From positions 1 through 49,704 of the forward strand of contig JAUSJX010000151.1 of assembly GCA_030647435.1 (NCBI GenBank): 49,704 nucleotides of DNA, written 5' to 3'. Below are positions 31,865 to 40,819 of the stretch, one piece after another. Source of the stretch: Candidatus Rokuibacteriota bacterium. Its GTDB lineage: Bacteria; Methylomirabilota; Methylomirabilia; Rokubacteriales; CSP1-6. A model generated the notes under the pieces. That model made no database searches. It was not told the origin of the DNA and saw only the letters and a list, made by a program, of their open reading frames with translations. The stretch's first letter is position 1. The number at the start of each line of letters is the position of its first letter. The position numbers and the translations under genes are program-made.

Positions 31865-32833
31865 CTACGGGATCAGCAGGATTTTGCCGGTCGTCTTGCG
31901 ACCTTCCAACGCCTTGTGCGCCTCTGCGGCCTGGGCCAGCGGAAACTGGTGCTCGATGCGCAGCTTGACCTTGCCGTCGCGGATCCAGCCGAGGACCTCG
32001 CCGGCTCGCTGGAGCAGCTCCTCGCGGGCCGCGATGTGGTGGTTGAGGCTCGGCCGCTGGAGGAAGATGGACCCGCGCACGTTCAGGACCTGGAGGTCGA
32101 GCGGCGGCACGGCTCCGCTGGCCGCGCCGAACAGGATCATGAAGCCGCGCGGGCGGAGGCAGCTCAGGCTCTTGTCGAACGTGGTGGCGCCGACGCCGTC
32201 GTACACGACGTCCACGCCGCGCCCGCCGGTGATCCGCTTCACCTCAGGCTCGAAGTCCTGCTTGCTGTAGAGGATAACGTGGTCGGCCCCCGCCGCCTTC
32301 GCGAACGCCGCCTTCTCCTCGGTGGACACCGTGCCGATCACGGCGGCGCCCAGCATCTTGGCCATCTGGCAGAGCAGGAGGCCCATGCCGCCCGCCGCTG
32401 CGTGCACGAGGCACGTGTCGCCTTTCTTGAGCGGGTAGCTCGATTTCACCAGGTAGTGCGCCGTCATCCCCTGGAGCATGGCGGCCGCGCCGTCCTTCGG
32501 CGCCACCCCGGAGGGCAGCTTCACGAGCCGGTCGGCGGGCACTGCGGTCATCTGGGCGTAGGAGCCCGGCACGCCGGTCCATGCGACGGCGTCCCCGACC
32601 TTGACGTCGGTGACGCCTGCGCCGACGGCCGTCACGGCCCCGGCGCCCTCGAGGCCCAGAACCAGCGGCAGCGGGGCCTTGTAGACGCCCGTGCGGAAGT
32701 ACACATCGATGTAGTTGACGCCGGCGGCGGCGAGCTTGACGACGGCCTGGCCCGCGCCCGGCGTGGGCTCGGCGACGTCGTCGTACTGGAGCGCTTCGGG
32801 TCCTCCCGGTGTGTGGATCCGGATGGCTTTCAT
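31865..32833 (-). CDS. qor: NADPH:quinone oxidoreductase, zinc-less MDR family
   Basis: A 322-residue Qor-type medium-chain reductase with GroES-like N-terminal domain (EALQYDDVAEPTPGAGQAVVKLAAAGVNYIDVYFRTG) and Rossmann domain (VHAAAGGMGLLLCQMAKMLGA). It lacks zinc-ligand cysteines. It reduces quinones or enals with NADPH. The Y-x-D-V-Y pattern near 45 matches Qor. It begins 7 bases after the stop of a thioredoxin-like gene, so it is in an operon with it and AsmA. Confidence 0.92.
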   Translation of the reverse strand: MKAIRIHTPGGPEALQYDDVAEPTPGAGQAVVKLAAAGVNYIDVYFRTGVYKAPLPLVLGLEGAGAVTAVGAGVTDVKVGDAVAWTGVPGSYAQMTAVPADRLVKLPSGVAPKDGAAAMLQGMTAHYLVKSSYPLKKGDTCLVHAAAGGMGLLLCQMAKMLGAAVIGTVSTEEKAAFAKAAGADHVILYSKQDFEPEVKRITGGRGVDVVYDGVGATTFDKSLSCLRPRGFMILFGAASGAVPPLDLQVLNVRGSIFLQRPSLNHHIAAREELLQRAGEVLGWIRDGKVKLRIEHQFPLAQAAEAHKALEGRKTTGKILLIP

Positions 32834-32840
32834 GGCCGCC

Positions 32841-33344
32841 TCACGCCTTCAGGAGCGTACGGATTTCGCCCACAACGGCCTGCCGCCACGACTCGAGCTT
32901 CTCGGCGCGAAACGCCTTGCGCACCTCGAGCATTTTGGCCTCGAGCTCCTCGGTCACCTTGGGCGGCCGCTCCAGCAGCCGGGCAACCTCCGTCATGTTC
33001 TCGTCGAAAAACGCGAACACCGGGATGGACCGGAACATGTCCTTGTTCAGGTACTGGTCCATCAGGTCGGGGTTCTTGTCGCGCAGGAACACGCGGGTTT
33101 CGATGTTCGGGTTGCCCTCGATGAGCTTGAGGAGCACCGGGACGTTGTAGAGCGCGTCACCGCACCAGTCCTCGGTGATGATCATGCACTTGAGCTTCTT
33201 GCCGAGCGACTCGAGCGCCTTCTTGTCCTCGAGCTTGACCTTGATCTCGCCGAGGAACTTCACGAACGTGTCCTTGTTAGTGCCCATCTGATCGAGGTAC
33301 TGCTGGACCGTCATGCCCTGCGCGAACCGCTCCTTCGTGACCAT
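32841..33344 (-). CDS. Thioredoxin-like protein with single Cys (WCGDA)
   Basis: A 167-residue thioredoxin-fold protein. The strand CMIITEDWCGDALYNVPVLLKLIE matches the WC-x-x-C active-site region, but the second Cys is Ala (WCGDA). The cis-Pro strand is RSIPVFAFF. A single-Cys motif suggests a monothiol or peroxidase-like reaction, or binding only. A short helical N-terminus (MTVQQYLDQMGTNKDTFVKFLGE) precedes it. ATG 33344 has GGGAGA upstream. It lies 22 bases after the preceding secreted protein gene and 7 before qor. Confidence 0.85.
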   Translation of the reverse strand: MVTKERFAQGMTVQQYLDQMGTNKDTFVKFLGEIKVKLEDKKALESLGKKLKCMIITEDWCGDALYNVPVLLKLIEGNPNIETRVFLRDKNPDLMDQYLNKDMFRSIPVFAFFDENMTEVARLLERPPKVTEELEAKMLEVRKAFRAEKLESWRQAVVGEIRTLLKA

Positions 33345-33366
33345 CGGATCTCCCTGTGTGCCGCGC

Positions 33367-33957
33367 CTATCGCATCGCGGCCAGATCAACGGTGAACTTC
33401 GCGACCTCACGCTCGTCGGCGTCCTTGACCACCAGCACCACCCGGCCCTTCGGGTTCAGTCCCTCGGCCGGAAATACGTACAGGCACTGCGCCGCGTACC
33501 GCCCGTCGTCCTCGCGGAGCGCGGTGCGCTCGTTCTGCACGAAGCTCGCCTTCACCTCCTGCGCCCCCGCCACGAGCGTCGGCGCGTAGAAGCGGGCGAA
33601 ATCCGTCTTGCTGCCTCGCAGCGTCACCCGGAAGGCGAGCTTACCCCCGTAGTCCTTCATCAGTGCCTCGACGTCCTTGGGCTTGAGCTCCTGGCTGCGG
33701 AACGTCGAGTTGCGCGCCGCCAGTGCTAAGCGGTGGAACGGCGTTATGACGGTGAGCGTCTGCCCGGACGCGTCCTTGAGGCGCCATTCCGTCCCGAACT
33801 CCTCGACCACGACGCTCTTCTTGCCCGCGCGGACGGCCTGCTCGCGGTCGCGGTCCGTCAGCACGAACGACACGGCCTCGCCGGGCGCCACGCCGATCAG
33901 CCCCGCCGCCAGCGCCAGGAACGGAAGACACCCGTACCAAGAGGATCTGCGGCCCAT
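33367..33957 (-). CDS. Exported protein of unknown function
   Basis: A 196-residue protein with an N-terminal signal (LPFLALAAGLIGVAPGEA, cleavage near residue 27) and a beta-rich mature domain: VLTDRDREQAVRAGK, EWRLKDASGQTLTVITPFHRLA, LAFRVTLRGSKTDFARFYAPT and FTVDLAAMR at the end. I recognise no family. The long open frame upstream of 33957 is a shadow of other coding. It heads the thioredoxin-like/qor/asmA run and is divergent from the slp remnant. Confidence 0.72.
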   Translation of the reverse strand: MGRRSSWYGCLPFLALAAGLIGVAPGEAVSFVLTDRDREQAVRAGKKSVVVEEFGTEWRLKDASGQTLTVITPFHRLALAARNSTFRSQELKPKDVEALMKDYGGKLAFRVTLRGSKTDFARFYAPTLVAGAQEVKASFVQNERTALREDDGRYAAQCLYVFPAEGLNPKGRVVLVVKDADEREVAKFTVDLAAMR

Positions 33958-34027
33958 GTGAAAGCGTATTCTAGCACACGGCACGGCCGCCCTTGCGACG
34001 CCGCGCCTGCGGCGGTACAGTCTCTGC

Positions 34028-34329
34028 ATGCGCGCGCTCGTCTTTGTCGCGGTGTTCGTCGCGGGTTGTGCGACCTCGCCATTCCCAACGGCCGCTTCCT
34101 CGTGAGCACTCGAGAATTTCTCGACCCGGCAATCTATGCCCCGGGACGGCGGCTCACGGTCCTGGGCACCGTCGCCGGACGATCGGAGCGGCGCGTGGGC
34201 GACCCGCCATACGCCTATCCTGTGATCAGCGCCGAGCGCATCAAGCTCTGGCCCAAAGAAACTCCCTGGGTCGGCGGCGAGTACCCGCCGCTGCCGCTCG
34301 ACTCGCCCGTCCTGCCGTACACCCGATAG
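34028..34329 (+). pseudogene. slp: Slp-family outer-membrane lipoprotein, internally deleted
   Basis: ATG 34028 begins a lipoprotein signal with lipobox VFVAGC, read for 25 codons to a TGA at 34103. The Slp C-terminal half then continues in another frame: IPNGRFLVSTREFLDPAIYAPGRRLTVLGTVAG and YAYPVISAERIKLW, ending at 34329. The intervening about 80 residues of the Slp family are absent and the two pieces are out of frame. I read this as a deletion-made pseudogene; the order and strand of the parts are normal. Confidence 0.75.
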
Positions 34330-34349
34330 GAAGTCGAGATTTCGGGTGT

Positions 34350-35009
34350 CTAACGGACTGAGGTCCGGGAGGGTGGTCCAAAGACACGCCGCAGGACGAG
34401 GTGGGTAGGCGCGTAGAGCACGATCAGGTTGAACGCCACCATGCACAGGAACCAGAGCCGGGGCGCCATCAGCGTTTGGGGGTGCTTGTCGTCGAGTCCG
34501 TACACGTAGTTGAGGTTGACCGCCCAGTTAGGGTGACCGGCAGGGGGTGGCGGGGCCGGACCGAAAAGATAGGAAACGAGCAAGATCATAACTGCGGCCA
34601 CGGACTGTATCGGGAGCGCCCGCCGGTCGTAACCCAACCGCGAGAGCAACCACACAAGGACGAAGGGCAGCCAGCCATGAAACGACAAAAGCCCACGCAG
34701 AAACACGGGAATCTTCGAATCGAGGATGTAGCCGGTGACACCGGTTACGTGCACGCCCGCAACAAGTCGGCATAGAAGATCGATCACCCACAGTATCTGC
34801 GGCAGCGTGATGGCAATGGCCTGCATACTCACCAGCAGAGGGCTTTCGATCCAGATCGCGACACCGGTGACGAGCAACGCTACGTCACAGAAGTAGAAGA
34901 AGTTCCACGGGGTATAGGTCACCCAGTAGCACGGGACGAGGATAGCCACCAAGGACGAGTGAGCCACCTTCACCCAAGTTGGAATGCGTTGGCGCGGTGC
35001 CGCTGTCAT
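34350..35009 (-). CDS. Multi-pass membrane protein of unknown function
   Basis: A 219-residue protein with about six or seven membrane segments. Distinct loops include YTPWNFFYFCDVALL near the second segment, LDSKIPVFLRGLLSFHGWLPFVLVWLLSRLGYDRRALPIQ, and LNYVYGLDDKHPQTLMAPRLWF. Homologues with the PWNFxYFCD wording exist in environmental bacteria but have no assigned role that I know. ATG 35009 is the first good start. It is divergent from the periplasmic hydrolase gene with 66 bases between starts. GC is lower than in neighbours. Confidence 0.75.
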   Translation of the reverse strand: MTAAPRQRIPTWVKVAHSSLVAILVPCYWVTYTPWNFFYFCDVALLVTGVAIWIESPLLVSMQAIAITLPQILWVIDLLCRLVAGVHVTGVTGYILDSKIPVFLRGLLSFHGWLPFVLVWLLSRLGYDRRALPIQSVAAVMILLVSYLFGPAPPPPAGHPNWAVNLNYVYGLDDKHPQTLMAPRLWFLCMVAFNLIVLYAPTHLVLRRVFGPPSRTSVR

Positions 35010-35075
35010 GATGTATGTTGTCTCCGGGGCGCGGCCGCAAGGCGCCGCACGACCGGGAGGAAGCCGGCGAGGACC

Positions 35076-36377
35076 ATGCAACGGTTCTACCACACAAGGC
35101 AACGGGGGTTCTTCACGGTGCGCTTTCCTCTTATCGTATTGACAGCGCTATGCCTTTCTTGGAGTTCCGCCGAAGCCGACGACTACAGGTATCCGTATCA
35201 CGATCCCTATTTGGCGACGGTCACCACCGCCATTCTGGATGGCGATGGTCTCGCTCACCGCCCCAAGCGAGAGGTGGTCCACGTGCCCGGCCTCCCCGGC
35301 CGACATGATGTGCCTCTTCTCGAAGGACGCGACCAACTGAGTGTCGCCCTCTATCGCCAACACCATCCAGCGCCCTTGCTCTTCATTCTTTCTGGTATTG
35401 GATCCAACCCTTACTTCGGGCTTGCCTCGTATTTCGCCGGGCTTTTCTATCGCGAGGGCTCCCATGTGGTCATTTTGCCCTCCCCGATGAGCTGGAATTT
35501 CGCGTTGGCGGCCAGCCGAAGCGGCGCACCAGGCTACGCTCCGGAAGACGCGCGTGATCTCTATGACGCCATGCAAAAACTTCTTCCAATGCTAAGAATC
35601 CAATACGGGCTCGAGATAACCGGAATCAACTTCCTGGGGGCAAGCCTGGGGGCGCTTCAAGGCGCCTATCTGAGCGTGATCGATGCCGAGGAGCGGAAGA
35701 TCGGCATAGAAAAATTTCTTCTCGTGAACCCGCCACTCGATCTTTCTTATGCCTTCACGAAGGTTGATGAGTGGGAGGCGTTCCAGAACAGGTTTGGCAG
35801 GGACAAGTCCAAGAAACTCGTGGCGAAGGCACTTGGCATCGTCGAGTCCTTCTCCAAGGACAAGCGCGATGACCCCGCGGTCTTTGACAAGTTGGCCAAA
35901 GCCTTCGCCGGCTTCACGACGGAAGAGCTCCAGTTCCTCATTGCCGAGGATTTGCAATCTCTGCTTCCCGATCTCGTCTACGTCACGCAGGCGATTCAGG
36001 ATCAAAACGTTCTCAAAACGCCCAAGGACCAGGCCAGGAAGCGCCTCCAGGAAGCCAAGACGCTGACGTTCAGCGACTACAGCGAAAAGATCGCCGTGCC
36101 ATTGTGGAGGCTCCGGGCGGCGGAGCCGCAGGCTGATTCAGAGAGCTTCTGGAAGCGGGGATCCCTGGCGCCGATTCTCGGGCGGCTGCGCGGCTATTTA
36201 CCAGTGCAGTTCATGCATAACGCCGATGATTTCATTGCCCGCAGGAAATCAATCGAAGAGCTCAAAGACGGGTTGGGGGATCAAGTGACGCTGTATCCGT
36301 ATGGAGGACACCTCGGCAACCTCTGGTACCCGGAGAACAAGGAATACGTCCTGAGATTCTTCAGGACGCCCCGCTGA
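35076..36377 (+). CDS. Exported alpha/beta-hydrolase
   Basis: A 433-residue protein with a basic N-terminus and a signal peptide (FPLIVLTALCLSWSSAEA). The hydrolase core is visible: LLFILSGIGSNPYF (oxyanion region), nucleophile elbow GASLGA at about 185, an Asp candidate in HNADDF and His in GGHLGN near the C-terminus. It should be a serine esterase or lipase in the periplasm. A charged helical insertion (about 225-330) separates the elbow from the acid. GC content is lower than in flanking genes, as in the neighbour at 34350. Substrate unknown. Confidence 0.82.
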   Translation: MQRFYHTRQRGFFTVRFPLIVLTALCLSWSSAEADDYRYPYHDPYLATVTTAILDGDGLAHRPKREVVHVPGLPGRHDVPLLEGRDQLSVALYRQHHPAPLLFILSGIGSNPYFGLASYFAGLFYREGSHVVILPSPMSWNFALAASRSGAPGYAPEDARDLYDAMQKLLPMLRIQYGLEITGINFLGASLGALQGAYLSVIDAEERKIGIEKFLLVNPPLDLSYAFTKVDEWEAFQNRFGRDKSKKLVAKALGIVESFSKDKRDDPAVFDKLAKAFAGFTTEELQFLIAEDLQSLLPDLVYVTQAIQDQNVLKTPKDQARKRLQEAKTLTFSDYSEKIAVPLWRLRAAEPQADSESFWKRGSLAPILGRLRGYLPVQFMHNADDFIARRKSIEELKDGLGDQVTLYPYGGHLGNLWYPENKEYVLRFFRTPR

Positions 36378-36418
36378 ATCAGAGAGGCCCCGGCTGACTC
36401 CGCCTACTTGCCCCCCGC

Positions 36419-37714
36419 CTATTTACCAACGGTGACCGACGAGAATGTCGCCGGGTCCATGTAGGTCGTCGCCACGCGCCTGACGTCCGCGACGGTGACG
36501 CGCGAGATCCCCGCCTTGAAGCGATCGGGCCAGTCCAGGCCGAGCTGGTTCTCCTCCACCGCCACCAGGAGCCCCGCCATCTTGCCCGAGGTGTCGGTCC
36601 GGAGCGGGTAGCTGCCGATCAGGTACGCCTTGGCCAGCTCGAGCTCGCGCGCTGTGACGGGCTCGCGCGCCAGGCGCGCCAGCTCTTCCTTCACCAGGCG
36701 CACGGCCTCGTCCACGGCCTCGAGCCGTGTCTGGAGCCCCACAAAGTAGGACGAGCCGTAGCGACCGGGGCCGAGGCCGCTGTAGACGGAGTACGCAAGC
36801 CCGCGCTCCTCCCGCACCTTCGTGTAAAGCCGCGAGGCCGAGCCCCCGCCCAGGATGTAGTTCGCGACCACGAGCGGGAAATAATCGGGATGGTCCTGGC
36901 GTATCCCCGGCCGCGCCAGTGACACCGTCGCCTGCGTCAGGTTGCGCTCGATGCGACGCGCCTCGAGGGGCGGCGAGGCCGGCGCCTGTGGGATCGCGGG
37001 GCGGGGCGCGGCCGGCGCCGTCCACGCGCCGAAGCGCGCCAGCAGGTCGCGTCGGATCTCATCCCGGGTCACGTCGCCCACGACGGAGATCACGACAACG
37101 TCAGGCCGGTAGTTCTCGCGATGAAAAGCCACGACCTGCTCCCGCGTCAGGCGCCGCACCGACTCGACCGTGCCCGACACCGGCCGACTGTACGGGTGCC
37201 CCGGGTAGAGGAGCTGGGCCATCGCGCGGCCCGCCACGGTCTGCGGGTCCTGCTCCGAGCGCTGGATGCCCGCCGTGATCTCCTCGCTACGGCGCTTGAG
37301 CTCCGCCTCGGGGAAGGCGGGCTGGAGCAGCACCTCGGCGAGAAGATCGAGGCCCAGCGCCAGGTCCTTCCTCAGCACCGAGAGCCCGATCGTCGCGCCG
37401 TCCCGTGAGGCGTCACCCTCGAGACTGCCGCCGACGAACTCGATGGCCTGGTCGAGCTCCGGCCCCGTGCGCTTGGCGGTGCCGCGCGTCAGCAGGTCGG
37501 CGGTCAGGTTGGCGAGCCCGCCCGCGTCGGCCGGGTCGTAGACCGAGCCCGCGCGCACGTATGCGCGCACCACCACGATGGGGATGCTCGGTCGCTCGGC
37601 CACGAGCAGGACTACGCCGTTGGGCAGGACTTCGCGATGCGCAAGCGGGCCGGCAAAGGCCGGAACAGCCAGGGCCGCGAGCGCGATGCAGAGCGACAGG
37701 CGAAGAAATCGCAT
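36419..37714 (-). CDS. M16 peptidase-family protein without zinc site
   Basis: A 431-residue exported M16 (insulinase/pitrilysin) protein. Signal MRFLRLSLCIALAALAVPAFA. The active motif HxxEH is replaced (GGLANLTADLL), so it cannot bind zinc, but the R/Y pair characteristic of M16 C-domains is present in REERGLAYSVYSG. In M16B pairs such as mitochondrial MPP or bacterial two-gene sets, one subunit has HxxEH and the other R/Y; this is the second type. ATG 37714 is chosen because AGGGG lies 6 bases upstream. It ends the exporter operon begun by the zinc-bearing partner at 42162. Confidence 0.9.
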   Translation of the reverse strand: MRFLRLSLCIALAALAVPAFAGPLAHREVLPNGVVLLVAERPSIPIVVVRAYVRAGSVYDPADAGGLANLTADLLTRGTAKRTGPELDQAIEFVGGSLEGDASRDGATIGLSVLRKDLALGLDLLAEVLLQPAFPEAELKRRSEEITAGIQRSEQDPQTVAGRAMAQLLYPGHPYSRPVSGTVESVRRLTREQVVAFHRENYRPDVVVISVVGDVTRDEIRRDLLARFGAWTAPAAPRPAIPQAPASPPLEARRIERNLTQATVSLARPGIRQDHPDYFPLVVANYILGGGSASRLYTKVREERGLAYSVYSGLGPGRYGSSYFVGLQTRLEAVDEAVRLVKEELARLAREPVTARELELAKAYLIGSYPLRTDTSGKMAGLLVAVEENQLGLDWPDRFKAGISRVTVADVRRVATTYMDPATFSSVTVGK

Positions 37715-37723
37715 GGACACCCC

Positions 37724-38851
37724 TCAGTCGAGAGTCTTTCTGAACTTGAGCACGGCCAGCGAGAAGATGGCGACCCCGAAAATCACCAGCGGAATAAGGT
37801 TCGGCCACAGGTAGCCGAAGCCCACGCCCTTGAGGACGATGCCGCGGACGATGCGCAGGAAATAGGTCAGCGGGATGATGGAGGCGAGGTACTGGGCCGC
37901 CGTAGGCATCCCCTCGATCGGGAACAAAAGCCCGGACAGATATATGGACGGCAGGAAGGTCAAGAACGCCAGCTGCATCGCCGCCGGCACCGTGCGGGAG
38001 ACGGCGGAAATGAAGATGCCGATCCCGAGCGTGCCCAGCATGAATGTCGCCGAGAGCGCGTAGAGCAGCGGGAGGCTGCCGCGGATCGGGACGTCGAAGA
38101 CGAAGTGCGCGACGAGCAAGGCCATGGTCATCTGCCCATAGGCGACGACCAGGTTCGGGACGATCTTGCCCAGGAGCAGCTCCCAACGGCGGATCGGGCT
38201 CACGATCAGCGCCTCGAGCGTGCCCTTCTCGCGCTCGCGCACGATCGACACGGCCATCGCGGTGATCGTCGTCTGCATCAGGAGCGCCCCGATCAACCCG
38301 GGCACGATGAAGATGGCCGAGACGAGGTCGGGGTTGTACCAGGCGCGCACGCGGACGTCGAGCGGCGGCTCGCCCTGGCGGCCGAAGGACGTGCCCTCGA
38401 GCGTGCGGGTCATGATCTGGAGCGACCGCTGGGCGCCGAGCGACGCGGCGGCGTTCAGCGCCGAGGTCGCCACGAGCGGGTCGGAGGCGTCCACGATCAC
38501 CTGGACATCGGCGGACTGTCGGGAGAGCTGCCGCCCGAAGTCCGGCGGGATCACGACGCCGACCTTGGCCGTGCCCTGGTCGATAAGGCGCGTCAGCTCG
38601 CGATGGCTCGTCACCCAGAAGCGCACGTCGAAGTACTGGCTGTTGTCCATGGCCTCGAGGAAGCTCCGCGCCTCGGCGCTGCCCGACTGCTCGAAGACGG
38701 CCGTGGGCAGGTGCTTGACGTCCGTATTGATGGCCCAGCCGAAAATACCGAGCATCGCCACGGGCACGCCCAGCGCCAGGACGAGGGCGAGAACGTCCCG
38801 CCGGAGATGGATGAACTCCTTCACGATGATGCCGAGGAGCCGCGAGCCCAT
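37724..38851 (-). CDS. ABC-2 type exporter permease
   Basis: A 375-residue YhhJ/YbhS-like permease: one N-terminal helix (about 15-40), a periplasmic domain of about 150 residues (YFDVRFWVTSHRELTRLIDQG and onward), then five helices at about 180-370, with the ABC-2 signature VREREKGTLEALIVSPIRRWELLLGKIVP. It moves substrate outward with the ATPase encoded 2 bases upstream. Usually two such permeases pair; only one is here, so a homodimer is inferred. The M16 gene starts 9 bases downstream. Confidence 0.92.
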   Translation of the reverse strand: MGSRLLGIIVKEFIHLRRDVLALVLALGVPVAMLGIFGWAINTDVKHLPTAVFEQSGSAEARSFLEAMDNSQYFDVRFWVTSHRELTRLIDQGTAKVGVVIPPDFGRQLSRQSADVQVIVDASDPLVATSALNAAASLGAQRSLQIMTRTLEGTSFGRQGEPPLDVRVRAWYNPDLVSAIFIVPGLIGALLMQTTITAMAVSIVREREKGTLEALIVSPIRRWELLLGKIVPNLVVAYGQMTMALLVAHFVFDVPIRGSLPLLYALSATFMLGTLGIGIFISAVSRTVPAAMQLAFLTFLPSIYLSGLLFPIEGMPTAAQYLASIIPLTYFLRIVRGIVLKGVGFGYLWPNLIPLVIFGVAIFSLAVLKFRKTLD

Positions 38852-38853
38852 GG

Positions 38854-39831
38854 CTAGGGCGCCTCGAGCGCCCGCAGCTGCTCGCGGAGCCGCGCCTTGC
38901 GCTCCTTGTCCACGAAGGAGACGAACAGGTCTTCGACCGAGGGCTCGACGTCGTGGGCCCAGCGCACGCGCAGACCGGCCCGCTCCAGGAAGCCCTTGAC
39001 GTCCCCCGCCCCGGCCGCGCCCGTAGCCAGCACCACGCGAAGCCGCGTCCCGACCCGCAGCACCTCCTCGACCGCTTCCCAATCGGCCAGGAGATCGGAG
39101 GCGCGGCGCAGGTCCTCCACGTCCACCTCGATGACCGGGCGGCGGAACGTCTCGCTCTTGATGACGGCGGGCGACCCCTGCGCGATGAGCTTGCCCTCGT
39201 AGATGAAGCCGAGCGTGTCGCACAGCTCGGCCTCGTCCATGTAGTGGGTGGTGACGAGGATGGTGGTGCCGTGGTCGACCAGCCGTCGGATGAGCCCCCA
39301 GAAGTTTCTGCGCGAGACGGGGTCCACGCCCGCCGTCGGCTCGTCGAGGAAGATGAGCCGCGGGGCATGGACCAGGGCGCAGGCCAGGGCCAGCCGCTGG
39401 CGGTAGCCGCCGGACAGCGTGCCCGCGAGCTGGCGCTCCCGCTCCGCCAGGTCCGCCATCCGGACCATCTGCGCGATCCGCCCCGCGCGCTGGGCCCGAG
39501 GCACCTCGTACACGCGCGCGTAGAAGCTCAGGTTCTCCTCGACGCTCAGGTCGTCATAGAGCGAGAACTTCTGCGACATGTAGCCGATGACCGACTTGAT
39601 CCGCTCCGGCTCGGCCACGAGGTCGATGCCCAAGACGGTCCCGCCGCCCTCGGAGGGCTCGAGGATGCCGCAGAGCATCCGGAGCGTCGTCGACTTGCCC
39701 GCCCCGTTGGGCCCCAGGAAGCCGTACAGCTCCCCCGCCCGCACGCGCAGGTCGAGGTGGTCCACCGCGACGCGCTTGCCGAAGCGGCGTGTCAGCTGGC
39801 GCGTGACGACGGCGCAGCCGTCATCCGACAT
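38854..39831 (-). CDS. ABC-2 exporter ATPase
   Basis: A 325-residue ATPase: Walker A GPNGAGKST (about 40-48), Q-loop YMSQKFSLYDDLSVEENL, signature LSGGYRQRLALA, Walker B LIFLDEPTAGVDP and H-loop TTHYMDEAE. The C-terminal about 85 residues form the extension typical of multidrug or lipid exporters of this class. ATG 39831 overlaps the HlyD gene by 11 bases; longer frames are shadows. Drives the permease encoded next. Confidence 0.94.
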   Translation of the reverse strand: MSDDGCAVVTRQLTRRFGKRVAVDHLDLRVRAGELYGFLGPNGAGKSTTLRMLCGILEPSEGGGTVLGIDLVAEPERIKSVIGYMSQKFSLYDDLSVEENLSFYARVYEVPRAQRAGRIAQMVRMADLAERERQLAGTLSGGYRQRLALACALVHAPRLIFLDEPTAGVDPVSRRNFWGLIRRLVDHGTTILVTTHYMDEAELCDTLGFIYEGKLIAQGSPAVIKSETFRRPVIEVDVEDLRRASDLLADWEAVEEVLRVGTRLRVVLATGAAGAGDVKGFLERAGLRVRWAHDVEPSVEDLFVSFVDKERKARLREQLRALEAP

Positions 39832-40819
39832 CGGCGTCCGCGGGCAGCCCAGGCTTGAGCAGGCCGTCCGGGTTGTCGATCTGGATCTTGATGCGGAAGA
39901 CGAGGTTGACCCGCTCCTTCTTGGTCTGGACGTTGCGCGGGGTGAACTCCGCCTCGGAGGCGATCTCGATGAGGCGCCCGGTGAAGACGCGGTTGGGAAA
40001 GGCGTCCACGCGCAGCGCGGCCGTGTCACCGACCTTGAGCCGGCCCACCTCGGTCTCCGGCACGTAGGCGCGCAGCCACACGTCCTTCGGGTTGACGAGG
40101 GTCAGGATCGGCACGCCGGGGTTGGCGGTCTCCCCGGCCTCGAGGTTCTTCCTCAGCACCACGCCGTCGATGGGCGACACGACCACCGCTTCGCGCAGCC
40201 GGCTCTGGGCCTGGGCCAGCGCGGACTCGGCCTGCGTCACCTGCCAGCCCGCCGCGTCGATTTGGTCGGGGCGCGAGCCGGCGAGAAGGAGCGCGAGCCG
40301 CTCGCGGACGCTCCGCTCCTGCGCCTTGGCGACCTCGTACGCCTGCCGCGCCCGGTCCACATCCTGGGCCGCGATCAGGTTCTTCGTGTACAGCTGATCG
40401 CTGCGCTGGTATTCGAGCTCGGTCATGGTGCGCGTGGCCTCGGCGCTCGAGACGGCGGCCCGCGCATCCTCGATCTCCTGGGGCCGCGCCCCCTTCTGGA
40501 GATCGCGCAGCGTCGCCTGGGCCGAGCGCAGTGCCGCGTCCTGGCGCCTGACGTCGGCTGCCAGCTCGGAGCCGTCGAGGCGCACCAGCACCTGACCGCG
40601 CGTGACCCTGTCCCCCTCCTTGACGAGGCGCTCCAGGATGCGCCCGGTGATCTTGACGCTGACGTCCACCTGGGTCGCCTCGATGGTGCCTGTGACGGCG
40701 ACAGGCTTGGACACCCCGCCGCCCAGGTGGCGCGCGCCCCACGCGGCGGCGACGAACAGGGCGACCAGAAGAACGAGGCCTGCCGCCCCTTTGGCCCAGC
40801 GGGAACGCATGGCCTTCAC
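39821..40819 (-). CDS. HlyD-family periplasmic adaptor (YbhG-like)
   Basis: A 332-residue membrane fusion protein: N-terminal helix (GLVLLVALFVAAAWGARH), biotinyl-lipoyl half (VDVSVKITGRILERLVKEGDRVTRGQVLVRLDG), a coiled coil (about 85-200, SAQATLRDLQKGARPQEIEDA and LEYQRSDQLYTKNLI), then lipoyl half 2 and beta-barrel (VVSPIDGVVLRKNLEAGE, VWLRAYVPETEVGRLKVGD). It connects the ABC pump to the outer membrane. Start GTG 40819 overlaps the M16 stop (GTGA); ATG 40810 is possible. No TolC gene is adjacent. Confidence 0.92.
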   Translation of the reverse strand: MKAMRSRWAKGAAGLVLLVALFVAAAWGARHLGGGVSKPVAVTGTIEATQVDVSVKITGRILERLVKEGDRVTRGQVLVRLDGSELAADVRRQDAALRSAQATLRDLQKGARPQEIEDARAAVSSAEATRTMTELEYQRSDQLYTKNLIAAQDVDRARQAYEVAKAQERSVRERLALLLAGSRPDQIDAAGWQVTQAESALAQAQSRLREAVVVSPIDGVVLRKNLEAGETANPGVPILTLVNPKDVWLRAYVPETEVGRLKVGDTAALRVDAFPNRVFTGRLIEIASEAEFTPRNVQTKKERVNLVFRIKIQIDNPDGLLKPGLPADADVG

